Assembly (NCBI GenBank): GCA_037179385.1
Contig: CM074187.1
Location: 50,006,879-50,070,878, forward strand
Length of the DNA stretch: 64,000 nt
Reading direction: 5' to 3'
Origin: Holothuria scabra
Taxonomy: Eukaryota > Echinodermata > Holothuroidea > Aspidochirotida > Holothuriidae
Numbering within the stretch: position 1 is the first letter of the stretch; the number at the start of each line of letters is the position of its first letter. This document shows positions 12,321-23,420 of the stretch, piece after piece. The position numbers and the translations under genes are program-made. The notes below the pieces were generated by a model. The model searched no databases. It saw only the letters and a program-made list of their open reading frames with translations, and was not told the DNA's origin.

Positions 12321-12360
12321 TTAGTTGCGGTGCCTGCCTTGCAGGCAGCACCGCAACTAA
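12321..12360. repeat. 40-bp perfect-arm hairpin
   Basis: Arms TTAGTTGCGGTGC and GCACCGCAACTAA are exact reverse complements around a short loop that is itself partly palindromic. It lies 650 bp upstream of the first readable codon of the Helitron remnant, so it may be a piece of that element's left region. This is unproven. Confidence 0.7.
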
Positions 12361-13013
12361 TGCAGTTACTCTCGCGATGTCACTTTCTAACTTTTCCGGC
12401 ACTTTATTTCTATCTTCTTGTAGATGCTTTGTGGTATCGAAATACGGTTTAGTGCAATTTGTAGGGATGGTACTTCTCTTTCGTGTTTTTAAGTTTTGGT
12501 GGAAACATGACTTTCGTGAGAGTGTAAAATTGGGGTTCTTTCATATAAAATTTGGAAACGTGTTCTATTTTTAGTAACAATCTTGCGGAAAAACCAGGTC
12601 CGTGTGTACTCTGGGGAAAAGGTTGTTTGTTAATTTAACACAGCGCCATTATTTTGGGTTTTTTTTTAATTCATTACAGATTGGTGTTATGTGAATTTTG
12701 AGTATTTATATGAGGATTTCTTTGTAGAGTTTTATTCTTTTCAAGTGGCATGGTCGGGGTTGCGGTGAAGTAAAAAAGTTTGATAGTTTAGAGGAGTTTT
12801 GTTCACAGTTTTTGTGACTTTAAAGAGCTGTGTGAATTCCTCACACTAACGACAATATTCACAAAGTAAGTTTCTGTTGGAGGGAAACATTGTTACTGGT
12901 AGGTAAATATTATTTGTATGAGTTGGCGAGTATTAATATTTGTGTTATATCAAGGTGTCTGGTTATGGTAAATTTGTTATTTTAAAGTTTAAAATTATGT
13001 GGAGAATATTACA
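12361..13013. other. Possible 5' leader of the Helitron remnant
   Basis: AT-rich, non-coding. The frame that spans the hairpin (12254-12574) has a hydrophobic start, but that is produced by the palindrome and T-rich sequence. No protein family is recognised. Confidence 0.35.
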
Positions 13014-13423
13014 ATGCCTAAGAAGGGCCGTTAAGAGATTTTTAATTTAGAAAGGATAGGTTGGCAACAAAGAAAAAGAAAGTATGGGGTGAATTTCAAG
13101 ATAAAAGTTATGAAGAGGAGAAAAATGATGATATCAGAGTTGGGAACAACCCCCCTCCCCCCCCCCCCAAAAAAAAGTTCTCGTGAATATGTAAAAGATC
13201 AGAGGTGTGATGATGGGGAAAGTATGGAACATGACGATTGTGAGGTATTATTTATACGTTCCGAAAGATCTACATGTATATTTAATTTTTTCGTTGTTGA
13301 TAGCTGTTGGAGAGAAAAAACGTTTAGGAAGCTTGTGCTGAAAGATTCAAACATGGTTTTGTGAAAACTGGGGAGTTTGATTTGCCGTCTATTGAAAAAG
13401 GAAAATGTGTTTCAGTTGAGAGT

Positions 13424-13830
13424 AGGCCGATTCGTGTGAGAAAAGTACGTGGGGATGGTAATTGTTTTTTCGGTGTTTGGCATTATTGGTTACAGGGGTA
13501 GAAGATAATCATTTTTATTTAAGACAAGTCATTGTAAGTTCATTGTGTAGGAGTGAGTTGCCGGTAACATTAATGACTAAGGAAGAATATGTTACTTCTA
13601 CTGGAATGGATAGAGATGGGTGTGTGGTCTACAGAGGTTGAAATATTTGCAGCCGCAAGACTTTTGGAAACTGATATATATACTTTTATAGAATATAATG
13701 GTACATGGAAATGGGTACGTTATCCTCAAAGTGGTATTTTAAGTAGCGTAGTTAATCGGGAAAACGTACCATTTATTTAGTCAATACAGGTGGAGTACAT
13801 TATGACGTAGTGTTGGAAATAGAAGATAAT
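13424..13830 (+). pseudogene. OTU-family cysteine protease domain, frameshifted
   Basis: This is the protease part of the Helitron remnant. The Cys motif GDGNCFF and the His motif GGVHYDVV are about 112 codons apart, a normal spacing for an OTU domain. The sequence between them (VEDNHFYLRQVIVSSLCRSE, and later EVEIFAAARLLETDIYTF) fits the OTU fold, including the 'AARLL...I' region before the His strand. At least three frame changes are needed (near 13499, 13620 and 13778), so no functional protein is made. Confidence 0.8.
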
Positions 13831-14056
13831 GAGTCTGTACATGTGAGAAGCGTTATAGAGAATTGGTTGAAGAGTTGTGTTAACGAACATAGTGAAGAAT
13901 TTTTCGGTGTTAAATGTAACATATTGAAAAGAGGAGACATTTTATTTGAAGAGGAGCGTTATCAAATGCCAGTGCAAGGTTATGTGAAGAGAGCAGATGT
14001 TTGTTTAAAGGAGGGGAGTAATCATATATTAGTGAAAGGGTATATGGCAGTGACTG

Positions 14057-14372
14057 CCCAGCCAACATGCCCAGCTGGGCCCCAACTGGGTTTCAGCTGG
14101 GCTACTTGCTGGGCCCTAGCTGGGACTCATTCGTGTTTGTCAGGTGTTCCCACGTGGGGCACAACTGGGCTACCCTTTCCGAGCTGATGCCCAGATGAAG
14201 CCCAGCTGGGTCCCGCTTCAATAACTAAAGCCTAGCTGGGCTTCAGCTGGGAAAGGCTAGCCCAGTTGGCCCCACGTAGGAACACCTGACAAACACGAAT
14301 GGGTCCCAGCTGGGGCCCAGCAAGTAGCCCAGCTGAAACCCAGTTGGGGCCCAGCTGGGCATGTTGGCTGGG
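14057..14372. mobile_element. Palindromic MITE rich in CCCAGCTGGG, inserted in the Helitron remnant
   Basis: A 316-bp foldback whose ends are inverted copies: CCCAGCCAACATGCCCAGC on the left and its complement on the right. It contains about seven CAGCTG E-box cores and a mirrored CCCACGT...ACGTGGG pair. The flanking Helitron frame resumes after it (ILVKGYM before, VRYKCWENKGFVI after), so it landed inside the coding sequence. The target duplication is not clear. Confidence 0.85.
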
Positions 14373-15105
14373 TGAAGTTAGGTATAAATGTTGGGAAAAT
14401 AAAGGTTTTGTGATAAAACGTAGTGCGGGTATTGCAAGTGATAGTACTAAAATGATGCTTAGAAAACAAATAGCGTCAATTTAGAAAAGAAGAGGAAAGT
14501 CCAATTAGAGAATTGCAACATCCCTTTTGGAATAAAATTATGGAGGGGCCTACATATGTTTGCTTTTATTGTGAGCAGTTATGGTATAATGAATGTGCAC
14601 TGTGGGTGAATTTAGTTAGATTTAGTGGAAATACCAGTATTTGTAAGCAGGAAGAAGGTATAGATAAAGGATGGGTCTGTAAAACCTGTTAAAAATATGT
14701 AAAAGAAGGCAGAGTTCCGTTATTAAGTCGAGATAATAATATGAAAATGTATGAGATACCAGAAGAAGTGAAATAACATCGTCTCGAAGAAAGGTTGGTC
14801 GCTTTGCGAACACCTTTTATGCAGTGGCGTGAACTTCCTCGAGGAGGGCAATTTAGTATTAAGGGAAATGTTGTTAATGTCCCGTCTGATGTGTTGGCAA
14901 CAGTTAAAACTTTACCTATAAGACTTGAAGAGAGCCAAGTAATTTCTGTCAAATTTAAGAGGGAATTAAGTTATAAAACGGCTGTTTTTCTGAAAATGTT
15001 AGGCCTAGAAGTGTTGTTCTTGCTGCTCGCTGGCTGACAGAACATGAGGATATCAAGATACACAACAATGACTTAGGAAAGGAAGACCCGTTTTGAAAAG
15101 GATGA

Positions 15106-15375
15106 ACAACTTCTGGTAAGTGGGTCTGCTGCCCCTCTTTTACTAACACCACCATTACTTGCTTACACGATGTTGAGTTCACGCTAGAAGGGCCTGTATA
15201 ACAGAGTAGTCAGGTTCCTGTTTACTCATTCAAAATGCCGTTCTTTTTATTGCGGAAGGATATATTGCAAAAATGCCTGAAATACCTTCAATTTTCTTTG
15301 AATGATTACTTCAACTGCCACATATAGAGATCACAAATTGAACACATCTTTTCACTAACATGGTCTAATCTCTGA
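15106..15375. other. Sequence beyond the Helitron truncation, nothing recognised
   Basis: Translation after 15105 gives no Rep or helicase motif in any frame. The truncation point is therefore just before the expected Rep domain. Confidence 0.4.
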
Positions 15376-15487
15376 GTCTGAAAACCCCTGGCTTCGATGG
15401 TGCTGAGGCTCAGGTTATTTACTTCTTCGAAGCGCCCCTGCAGACCATTTTCGCCCCCTCTGACCAAAATCCCTAGCTCCGCCACTG
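15376..15487. mobile_element. hAT-like element right end, copy 2
   Basis: Near-identical to 10526-10637, ending AGCTCCGCCACTG. The left end is not found. The high similarity of the two copies suggests recent activity or duplication. Confidence 0.65.
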
Positions 15488-16479
15488 CTCAGTTACACAA
15501 ATCAGAGTGTCGAACCATCCAGTAATCAATCATAAAGATACATTGCATCATTTTTACGTCCTATAATGAAACGTGAATACCAAAATGTCGATGTTTATAA
15601 TTTATAGCTATTGGCTCCGATTCGTCTGTCATCACACTATTAACCAGATACGTTTCTAATTACATTCTATAGCAAGAACTTTTTGTCGCTTCTTTGACAA
15701 TGTCCTTTTACTACGGAAGAAAATATTGTCATTGTAGTAAGTTTATGTATGGCCATGACTCGCAATTGATGAAACGATTACCTAAAATATATAAAAGCAA
15801 TAAGTAAGACAGTTCTATGAATACGAATAAACTGTCTAGTAAAAGATTCCGTAGAAGACGAATTTCATCATTCCAACAACCCGTCTGCAATACAATTGTA
15901 GTTTGGGGTGAAAAGTTTGGCCCTTTACTACGGGAAGTTGCAACTTTCTGCTTACTATAAGTTGACCCTTATCAGCCTATGTAATGTGACGTAGACACTA
16001 AAATTAGGCCGTGCACAGAGGGTCAAATTGTTGGTTTACGGACGAAGATTTGAACATTTCAAGAAATTTCGTAACTGTAAATTTCTAGCTAAGTGGCTCG
16101 TTCGTTTCATCTCTTTGCCCTTTTCGGAAATGGAAAGTTCGCAAGATATTTATGAGCTAATTATTCTCTAGTTTGTTATAATTATGTCAGGGAGTTGTGG
16201 TGTTATCAGGAAAACGTTTAACTTATTCATCATAAAGTCCATTTTTCTCTTTAAAGTGATTTGTTCAACTATTGCAACTATTGCCAAATACGGGCAATGG
16301 TTATGAGAATCGGGTAATCTGATTTTCGATAATTTAATGATGTAGGGTGAGAATGTCTTCCCGTAAGTCTGCTTGAAAATTCATTTCAACACACCGTGTA
16401 ACGTGACAATTCTGTCAAAAAGTGTTCCTAATAGAAGAAAAATCATCTACCTCATTTCATCCAGTGGTAGTGGTACATT
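15488..16479. other. Intergenic, no gene recognised
   Basis: AT-rich. A short piece near 15900-15930 (TTTGGCCCTTTA) resembles the right end of the TTAA MITE copy at 33064-33369. Otherwise nothing is seen. Confidence 0.35.
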
Positions 16480-17780
16480 TTATCTGATTCTTCTGATCAA
16501 AATAGCGACTGCTATAAGATCCCCATAGGCCTTAATTTTTACAACAGTAAAATAATATATAGTAGGAAGTTGGGCACACAATTTTTCAATATATATTGAA
16601 TTTAGCCAAGAGTCGCAATAGAGTAAAATTCATTAGCATGTTTTCAATTCCGGTTTGTAGTTTCCCCGAAATGATGCGGGACTCATCGATTTGCAGTGAA
16701 ACATTTTTATCTGGTAATTTTCTGATCAAATAGCGACTGCTTAGATCCCCCTATAAGTCTGGGAAATGTCATTTTCGACTGTCTCAGGGGTCCGATTTTT
16801 CAAAATTTTCCGTTCGCTTCGCGCCAACCAGCGGTGAAGTTCCGCGCAGATAGTCTTCCTAGCAGCATTTTAGTTCCAAGTGAACAATTTTGGTGCAAAC
16901 AGACCCTCGAATTAGTGACTTCTAAGACCCCCTATATAAGCATGCAAAGGTTTTGACTGTCTGAAGTGGTCAGGTTTTTCAAAATTTCCTCCACGCTTCG
17001 TCCCAACTTATGGTGGGCTTCACTTACACCGCTTCATAGCAGAATTTAAGTTTCAAGTGATCATTTTTTACAAAAAGAAACTCAAAATAGCGAATGCTTA
17101 GATCCCCATATAAGCCCGGGAAATGCCATTTTCAACTGTCTGAGCAGTCGGATATTTGAAAATGTTTTGTACGCTTCGCGCCAACCAATGGTGGCGCTCC
17201 GCTTAGTCTTTCTGGCTGAATTTTAGTTTGGAACGAACGTACGTTTATCTGCAATTGAAACTTAAAAAGGCGACTGCTTGGATCGCCTTTTCAAGCCTGG
17301 GAAATGTTTTTTTTTGACTGTCTGAGGGGTACGAATTTTCAATTTTTCTGGACGCTCTTCTCCAACTAGTGGCGCTTCGCTTTGACTGTCCTACAGGCAG
17401 AATTACATTTCTCGGGCAAAAATCTTGTGCCCCAAAAGTGAAATGCTCCCCCACGCCCCTGGAAATACTTCACTCAGGCGTGCACTGGAACAGCTGCTTG
17501 CAACATTCAGCAGGATTCCGGATTTGCGATCCTAAGATACACAGTTCAGTGGAGTAATTAACTGAGCTAATCAGTATCTCAAAAGGCGTCTTTTAATCTC
17601 AGAAAAATAAAAACTTTCTCACCAGAATTAGAGACAAATTAACCTGGCAAATGCCATTTCTAGCTATCTGGGAGGCTTAAAAATCCAAACTTTTCTCTGT
17701 TCGCTCCGCGCCAACTGGTGGTGGCGCTACGCTTAGATAGTAAACTCCAGCCACCTCCTACAAAAGTACCCAGCCCCCCA
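16480..17780. repeat. Degenerate ~178-bp tandem satellite
   Basis: Units begin with AATAGCGACTGCTTAGATCC-like starts at about 16500, 16728, 16910, 17086 and 17265, spaced 176-182 bp after the first. Each unit continues with a CTGGGAAATG...CGACTGTCTGAGGGGTC block, a TTCGCGCCAAC...GGTGGCGCTCCGCTTAG block and a TAGTCTT...GCAG-TTTTAG block. Divergence is high. Related single or double units occur at 23290-23420 and 33540-33960, with shorter traces near 18165, 20160, 31430 and 63150. Confidence 0.75.
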
Positions 17781-17855
17781 TGGACCCCTACCAGGGCTTT
17801 GTCCCCTGAACCCCACCAGGGGCCCTTAAAGCGACCCCTGGACCCCAGGCTGATT
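17758..17855. repeat. C-rich dispersed repeat, copy at 27883-27985
   Basis: Shares the CCTGGACCCC / CACCAGGGGCCCT motif order with 27883-27985. The second copy lies inside the hAT-like element at 27026-28173, so this may be a fragment of the same family. Confidence 0.5.
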
Positions 17856-17963
17856 GGGCCAACAGTCTAAACCCTGTACAAACATGGGCCGATTTTCCTA
17901 AATTTTTAGCCAAATCGTTCGTTCATTTCATCTCTTTGCCTCGAATTAACCATTGATTTAATT

Positions 17964-18081
17964 AACTATGCACCGACCTAAACAATGGTCAAACCACTTT
18001 GGTCAAAATTTACTTATTTATGGTCAAATCTAACCATTAATTGGTCACTTTTTGACCATACGTTTGAGTCGGTGCATAGTT
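17964..18081. mobile_element. 118-bp palindromic MITE
   Basis: Ends AACTATGCACCGAC and GTCGGTGCATAGTT are perfect 14-bp inverted repeats. The interior contains several TGGTCAAA/TTTGACCA pairs. No coding capacity. Confidence 0.8.
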
Positions 18082-20270
18082 GACCATAGTGTTTTTAGAG
18101 TGCACTCTGTGGTATTGAGTTGGATTCAACCTCTCTGAAAGAAGGATGATTATTTTAAACACAGCGCCACTATTGGTTGGCGCGAATTGTACAGAAAATG
18201 AAGTAGCCCATGAAAGGAAACCTCCTTGAATATCCTGTTTAAAAAGGCAAATATACTTCTTTGTTACAGTAGTAGAGTCGATGCCCAACGTCCAAAAGCT
18301 ATTAGTAGCTAACAGTCGTCAAATCACCTTAAAAGTATAAGACGACTTGGTTTGTCGGCACCGCAACTCCTCTAGACGTTCGTCTTGTTTTTTAATCTTT
18401 CGAATTTCTGGAATCGCTCAATAAAGATAGCAATGTGGTAGAAGAAAGGGAAAAATGCAAATACAAAGACTAAAATAGGTTGCTTACAGACACATCTGCT
18501 CTCATTGTCTGTGCACTCATTGATGCTAGAGGTACTAATCCTATTCATCTCAATGTAATCCCAATTAAACCTGAATAAGAAATATTTGATAGCCGACAGA
18601 TTGAAAGATCGATATTTTGTCAATTGAAAACAGTTTTATTGATGCATTGTTAAAACGCTGCATTGTCTAGTCAGTCTATAAGTGTCAACATCTTTCGACT
18701 TTGTCCATCCTTATTATACATCAAAAGTGATGGTAAGACAACCGGAACCCACAGACGAAAAGGAATCACTTCTGTACCGGTTTTTTCGGTCCACGGAATG
18801 ATGACAGAGGGTGAATGCGGCTAATGGACAATTCATCTTCTTGTAGAAAGGCACGCCCCAAATTTAAAAATGACAGCCTTTCGACCTTTTCAAAATGCTG
18901 ACACTGAATTATGAGAGAAAGGGCCAAGGGCCACGTAACCCTAACCATACAACTAAAAGGTTCCCATCAAATGGCATAAGAGGGGATTTGTCCCCTTTTC
19001 CTGAAGGAGGGGGTAAAAGCCCCCACCCCCTTTTTTCATTTTCATGAAAATAGAAATTATCAGTATTTGGTTTCTTACAAGAAGACACCTTTGTTGCAAT
19101 GTAAAACTCTTATCTAACGAACTAACTTGTTGCAATATTCGAACATACAGAAATAAATAATTGCCCTACAAACTGCACATTATAGGGACCTTGAAGCTCA
19201 CGCCACCTCCCTTCCCCAACTCACCTGTTACTTTAGACTTAGACACTGTCAGGAATATACCTCTCTATAGCAGAATTCCTGATCTAACTCTAACTTTTAT
19301 AGGTCTATTGAAACAAACGAAATATTAAGAAAATAGTTTACCTTAATTCGTCCTGTGAATAATATCAGGCTATAACTGACCTGAACTTGTCTCTGTCTTA
19401 CCGCCTTTTTATTCCTACTTCTTTCTCTTTATCGCTTGTTCCCTTTTTAACTGTTGTACAAATAAATAAGATTACATACAGCCAGTCACAAGGGCGTGTC
19501 TAGACCTTTCTCCATAGGGGGATCAAAACTGATGCGAGAGAGCGAAACGACATACCCTAGTGCGCTTGCGCATGAGAGGGTGTGGGAGGAGGTTCCCCTG
19601 TCCCAAGATGTGAGGCTCTTTAGTTTTTTAATGTGAAAATTCGTGATTTGATGCATAATTTACACGATATATGTATGCTTTAGGAGACCCATTATTATGT
19701 ATTTTATGAACTATTTCCTAAGAATAGCCGCTTTGAAATCAAATACGCACCTTTTGCTGGTAAATAATTGGGTTTTACGCGGGGCGCAAAAAAAAAAATC
19801 GTCCAAATTCCTACGCGATGGCTAGAAACGGCGCCTCCCAGGCCTGTTTACCGTATTTAAGTGGGGAAACACTAGCGATAGTGTAAACATAAACATAAAA
19901 ATATCAAAAATATGTTAATGGAGGGCGCTGCCCCCTTCGAACTCACCCCCTGGTTACGCATCTGCTTCATTATACCTTCCAGGACGTCTACATTGTTAAT
20001 TTTTTTTTATTGTCCCTCAGTTTCCACTGAAGGAAAATATTTAAAAGATACATCCCAAGGCCAGTGCTCAGGAATTTCGTGGTGTATGCGAAGTGACGAA
20101 ATTTGGAATAATGTATACTGGGTACAGGACAGTGCATGACACCAGGCCCACTATCTAAGCGGGGCGCCACCATTAGTTGGCTCGTAGCGTACACCAAATT
20201 TTTAGTAAAGATGCTTTCCAGATCCCTAGATTTATCTGTTTAAATTGGGCTTTGCGCCTTAATTTTTAAC
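18082..20270. other. Intergenic, no gene recognised
   Basis: Contains traces of the 178-bp satellite in reverse orientation (about 18160-18260) and near 20160. The frames at 18037-19135 were inspected and show no domain. Confidence 0.35.
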
Positions 20271-20274
20271 ATTT

Positions 20275-20478
20275 TGGTTTAACTAGCTGCGTCCACGGAT
20301 TCTTTTCCAGCTGCGAGTTAGATTGTTTCCCCCTACTCTGGTGCTTATGCGGACCACAAAGGACAACGGCATATAGGCTTCCTTTTTGAAGTCTTTGGTA
20401 TGGCCCAACCAGGAATCGAATCCAGGCCTCCCGGCTATAAGTCGGATGTTCTAACCACTTGACCATACAGTAGGTTCG
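20275..20478 (-). mobile_element. tRNA-derived SINE
   Basis: On the minus strand it reads a tRNA-like head with an A box (TGGTCAAGTGG) and a B box (GGATTCGATTCC). A body follows containing GCATAAGCACCAGAGTAGGG, then a GCTGGAAAAGAATCCGTGG block. The same order occurs at 58955-59185. It is a retroposon and not a tRNA gene, because the head continues directly into the conserved body. Confidence 0.8.
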
Positions 20479-20489
20479 TGGCACTTCCC

Positions 20490-20695
20490 AGGCCTTACAA
20501 CTCATGTGGGCTGGGTGTTGTAGAATATGGTACGGTATTCCCCAATCCCCCACCTGTCGTAAGAGGCGACTAAACGGGATGACTTGAACGGTATTTGAAC
20601 AGTATGACACTATATAACAAATTCGTGTTGGTGTGTCGTTAAATCTTAACCAACCAACCAACTAACCACCAACCAACCAAGCAACCAACTAACCC
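20490..20695 (+). mobile_element. SINE-like element with LINE-type 3' tail and AACC repeat
   Basis: Contains TGTAGAATATGG, then CGTAAGAGGCGACTAAACGG, and ends CGTGTTGGTGTGTCGTTAAA followed by a degenerate (AACC)n tract. A related copy is at 56500-56695. The 3' tail matches the end of the RNase H LINE near 44345, so that LINE class could have mobilised it. Confidence 0.7.
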
Positions 20696-21039
20696 AGACC
20701 TTACAAGTTGTATTTAAACATTTTCAATTTTGAAATCTCATGCGCTGCAAAATGAGTCTGGTCGCTATAATAAGAGAGACATGTATTTTTTCATCTATAT
20801 ATTGTATTTTCAACTCGAAACTTCCGAATAGCAAAGATGACAACTTTTGACCAATCATTGTAGATGCAGCAAGAAAATCAATTACCCTGGTTAGAGAAAA
20901 TTTCAAATCGTAAGAATTTTCGAGAAGGAAATTAAAACATAGGAACTATGGAGGGTGGGGGAGGGAGCTTGGCGTGCAGGGCTGTCGCTAATGCGTCATA
21001 TTTAGGGGGTTGTCATGGTTCCAAATTTCTACTGGTTGG

Positions 21040-21380
21040 ATGTTTTTCCAGCTGAATGGAGGAGCCACCAGGCCAATTTCGGAGAGTGTTAGAGCTGAGA
21101 AAGATTAGGGGGACATACTCCAGGTTTACAAATTTCTTACTGAAAGGAATCCCCTTTTGTCTTGTAGTTTTTTAAGGGTTCAAAGTAATTCTCGGGTTCG
21201 TGGGCATTGTAAAAGGCTGGAAGAGCCTTTTGCAAGGCTTGACATTAGGAAGTTTAGTTTCTCCCATAGAGTTGTCAACGAGTGGAATTTTCTGTCAGAT
21301 TGGGTAGTTAATTCCCGCTAGTACACTTCTTTAAGGTTAACATTGACAAGTTCATCCATGACTGTGGTAGAATCTGATTG
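21040..21380 (+). pseudogene. CR1-like LINE reverse transcriptase, 3' end remnant
   Basis: Across shifting frames it reads RVLELRKIRG, then LQVYKFLTERN, then RVRGHCKRLEEPFARLDIRK, then FSFSHRVVNEWNFLSDWVVN, and finally FFKVNIDKFIHD. This is the usual C-terminal tail of CR1-group reverse transcriptases (a RK-FF--RV---WN-LP--VV--S---FK pattern). It is 5'-truncated and broken by frameshifts. Confidence 0.75.
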
Positions 21381-23289
21381 TTTGGGGCTGTTTGTTTTAG
21401 GTTTGGTAGTTTGACTTTTGATTATAGGGTTTGGACTTCAGGGCACCTTATGGGGCCTTCAGTGGCCCTCAAGTTTGCCCTTCAACCTGTTTTGTTATGT
21501 TAATGCATCGTTTTGAAAAAATACTGCATCAAAATATACCCAGTACAGGCAACCTTCAGAAGTCCATAAAATAAACTGGCAGTGAACTACTTCCCCCAAT
21601 TCGGTGCCAGACATTCCCAATTCATTGCCGACTCTGGCGACCGTCAGTTCTGTGGAATCATCTTGGCATGATTAAAAAATAATTGCACTTGATATTAAAA
21701 AAAAATTATTGTCATACAGTCATTTACTAACAGCCCACAGTTAGTCTCTCAAAAATTATTTAACATCCTTGAAACACTCTTTTAACTCATACTAGTACCC
21801 CCACCAGTATCTGTGTATTCATACCCGTAACCCATCCCCCTTCAAACCCCCTCCACCAACAATCACTACGGCAATTTCTAGTTGTAGCCTAGCACTCTGC
21901 ATTTTAATTTAAGCAGTTCAAAGTGGGTGAAAGAGCTGAAAGTTTCAAGAACTAATTAAGAGTTGGATGTGGAAAGTATTATGCTCAGCTAAAAATGTTT
22001 ATTGCCAAAGCAGCAACTAAAGGTCTGAAAATGGTTACACAAGTGATGAAGATTTTGCGCTCAACCAACTAACGCTTCCCACTTTCCCTATTTGAAAGTC
22101 ACTCTTTGCAGGGAGTTATTGTTTAGAGCAACTCCCTGTCTATGCATCAGTTACCTAAACAAAATGAATGAACAACAAACAAACTAAATATGATGTGCTA
22201 CAGTATTTAAACAATATGAAAAACAACGGTGACCATAAGCATACGGGGGTAGGCCTAATTTTCTTGAGGCCTGGGGGGGGGGGGGGCGGCAAGAACATTT
22301 TAGCCCGAATTATGTCACCGTTTATCATGTTTTGCCCATGTTCTTCCCGAATAGACCAACTGCGTTTGCCCGAATTGGGAGGGCGAGTGCCCCCCCCCAC
22401 ACCCGCGCCTCGTATGCCTTAGACAGTGACAATGTACTGAGTAACTTAAAATAAATGTGGTTTAACCAAAACAACAAGTATCCAAATGATGTTCAGTGTA
22501 GGCCTAATTGGCAAAATGGCAACGAAGAGCATTATAAAGGTGCACTGCAGCCTCTTGAAAACAGCAAGAGTTGTCTAAATATGCTTTTTTCAAATAATCA
22601 AAACCGTCCCAAACCCATTGCAAACGGGTACCTTATAACTGGCCCCAATGATGATGTCAACCATCAACAAGTTTTCCTGTGATTGAAAATCATGAGGTCA
22701 CCCATCCACCTGTCTACTAATGAGCCTTGTTATTTGCATATTTTGTTTCTACCTATCCACTTACAAGTGAAATGTTCTTTGGCAACCTTTAAAGGTCAAA
22801 ATTTAAAATTTAACTTTTTCCGTAACTACTGTTTATAAAACTTGAATAATTATTCTAATTATAAGCATTGTCATGTGGCAGTATCCTTTAACACTCTCAT
22901 TAAGTCATCAATATCAACTCAATGGGCCCCTTTAATGATTTACAGGCAAAATTATAGTGAGGGTAAAATTTCGATGAATTCGGTTCTCATCCTGACAGCT
23001 TATGCATGGAAAAACAATTTCCACCCAGCCTCACTTTATAGTGTTGTGTAACACTTTGCCCAGAATGGTACAATTTTGGGGTGAAGGATGAAATCAAGCT
23101 ATGGGACATATCAAATTATTATAACACGGACAGACGAGAGAATGTATGATCAGTATACAATGACCAAAGTCTTGCTAAGAAAGATTGTCTTACGTTTTAC
23201 CTGTTAGTTTTCGGATTAATTTGTAATTTTTTCATGTTTTATTGAAGTGGCCACTTTTTTGCCAACTAAAGTTCAAGCTAACGATTGAC
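21381..23289. other. Intergenic, no gene recognised
   Basis: Holds G and C runs at 22273-22286 and 22391-22399 and no domain-bearing frame. Confidence 0.35.
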
Positions 23290-23420
23290 AGATTGAGTTG
23301 AGTCTGCTTCCGATCCTGGGAAAAAGCCTATCAATTCCGGTAGTCCGAGGGTCACGATTTTCTATACGCTCCGCTCCTACTGATGGTGGCGCCCGCTTAG
23401 GTAGTCTTTTGGGCAGCATA
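23290..23420. repeat. Single diverged unit of the 178-bp satellite
   Basis: Contains CTGGGAAAAAGCC, then TACGCTCCGCTCC, then GATGGTGGCGCCCGCTTAGG and TAGTCTT in the same order as the array at 16480-17780. Confidence 0.55.

Larger units (their letters stand above)
13014..15105 (+). mobile_element. Decayed Helitron/Helentron coding remnant with OTU protease and helitron-like N-terminal domain
   Basis: A broken transposon protein reads across several frames. It starts MPKKGR (13014). At 13424-13500 it reads PIRVRKVRGDGNCFFGVWH, the OTU cysteine-protease motif, with the putative catalytic Cys at 13463-13465. The matching His lies in LVNTGGVHYDVV (His 13798-13800). Downstream is a zinc-finger-like block (VCFYCEQLW, then WVCKTC, 14556-14692). 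Then LEERLVALRTPFMQWRELPR (about 14778-14840), GGQFSIKGNVVNVPSDV and LSYKTAVF follow. These are the hallmarks of the Helitron-like N-terminal region that precedes Rep. A last block ENVRPRSVVLAARWLTEHED ends near 15105. Frameshifts and stops are numerous, and the Rep (HUH) and helicase domains are missing. It is interrupted by the palindrome at 14057-14372. OTU-bearing Helitrons are the Helentron/Helitron2 group. Confidence 0.85.

Noticed and set aside
12254..12574. ORF with a signal-peptide-like hydrophobic start
   Set aside because: The hydrophobic run is a by-product of a T-rich stretch and the hairpin at 12321-12360. No domain or homolog recognised.
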